Positions 6,367-6,385 of a stretch of DNA of 6,385 nucleotides are shown one piece after another (the stretch's first letter is position 1; every line of letters begins with the position of its first letter). The notes below the pieces were generated by a model. The model did no database searches. It saw only the letters and a program-made list of their open reading frames with translations, and was not told the origin of the DNA. The translations under genes and the position numbers were made by a program. This DNA comes from CAYLJV01 sp964554215 (GTDB taxonomy: Archaea > Hadarchaeota > Hadarchaeia > Hadarchaeales > JAGGTB01): NCBI GenBank assembly GCA_964554215.1, contig CAZKND010000062.1, positions 1 through 6,385 on the forward strand, given 5' to 3'.

Positions 6367-6385
6367 ATGGTTAAGTTAGAGGATT
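6367..6385 (+). CDS. Start of next gene, probably SBDS family ribosome maturation protein (partial)
   Basis: ATG at 6367 opens a frame reading MVKLED up to the window end. It starts 30 bases after psmA. In many archaea psmA is followed by the SBDS homologue and the exosome genes rrp4, rrp41 and rrp42, and archaeal SBDS proteins commonly begin with a short Met-Val/Ile-x-Leu/Val-Asp/Glu stretch. Six codons cannot prove the family, so the call rests mainly on gene order. An in-frame TTG at 6358 is an alternative start. Confidence 0.45.

Overview
The window looks archaeal. It carries a RadA recombinase with an N-terminal helix-hairpin-helix domain and a proteasome alpha subunit. Promoter-like TATA elements, purine-rich ribosome binding sites and a T-rich terminator fit that. 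The proteins are strongly acidic (long Asp/Glu-rich linkers and tails), and RadA matches the pattern remembered from haloarchaea (ERR after the polymerisation motif, the FFGDP loop) better than that of thermophiles. The DNA is rather AT-rich, unlike most Haloarchaea. A salt-adapted, moderate-GC archaeon such as a nanohaloarchaeon (DPANN) is the best guess; this is an inference, not a match to a known genome.

Layout, all genes on the + strand. (1) 1-1467: C-terminal part of an AddB-like protein whose 5' end lies outside the window. It holds the end of a helicase-like fold and a RecB-family PD-(D/E)XK nuclease. (2) 1448/1451-4291: a complete AddA-like UvrD/RecB-type helicase-nuclease that overlaps the previous gene. 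(3) 4292-4455: a 164-base leader with a TATA-like box and a GC-rich 12-bp hairpin. (4) 4456-5391: radA. (5) 5392-5604: a T-tract terminator, inverted repeats and a promoter. (6) 5605-6336: psmA. (7) 6367-end: the first six codons of another gene, MVKLED, which by context is probably SBDS, the usual gene after psmA in the archaeal exosome superoperon.

Together the first three genes suggest a DNA break repair locus. An AddAB-style two-subunit helicase with two nuclease sites would process broken ends, and RadA would load on the resulting single strand. AddAB-type resection is best known from bacteria, whereas archaea are usually credited with HerA-NurA-Mre11-Rad50, so its position beside a eukaryote-type recombinase is the most interesting arrangement here. 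RadA also has unusual residues at its ATP site: a Rad51-like FRTGKT Walker A and His in place of the usual sensor Gln. No mobile elements, CRISPR arrays, tRNAs or rRNAs were recognised.
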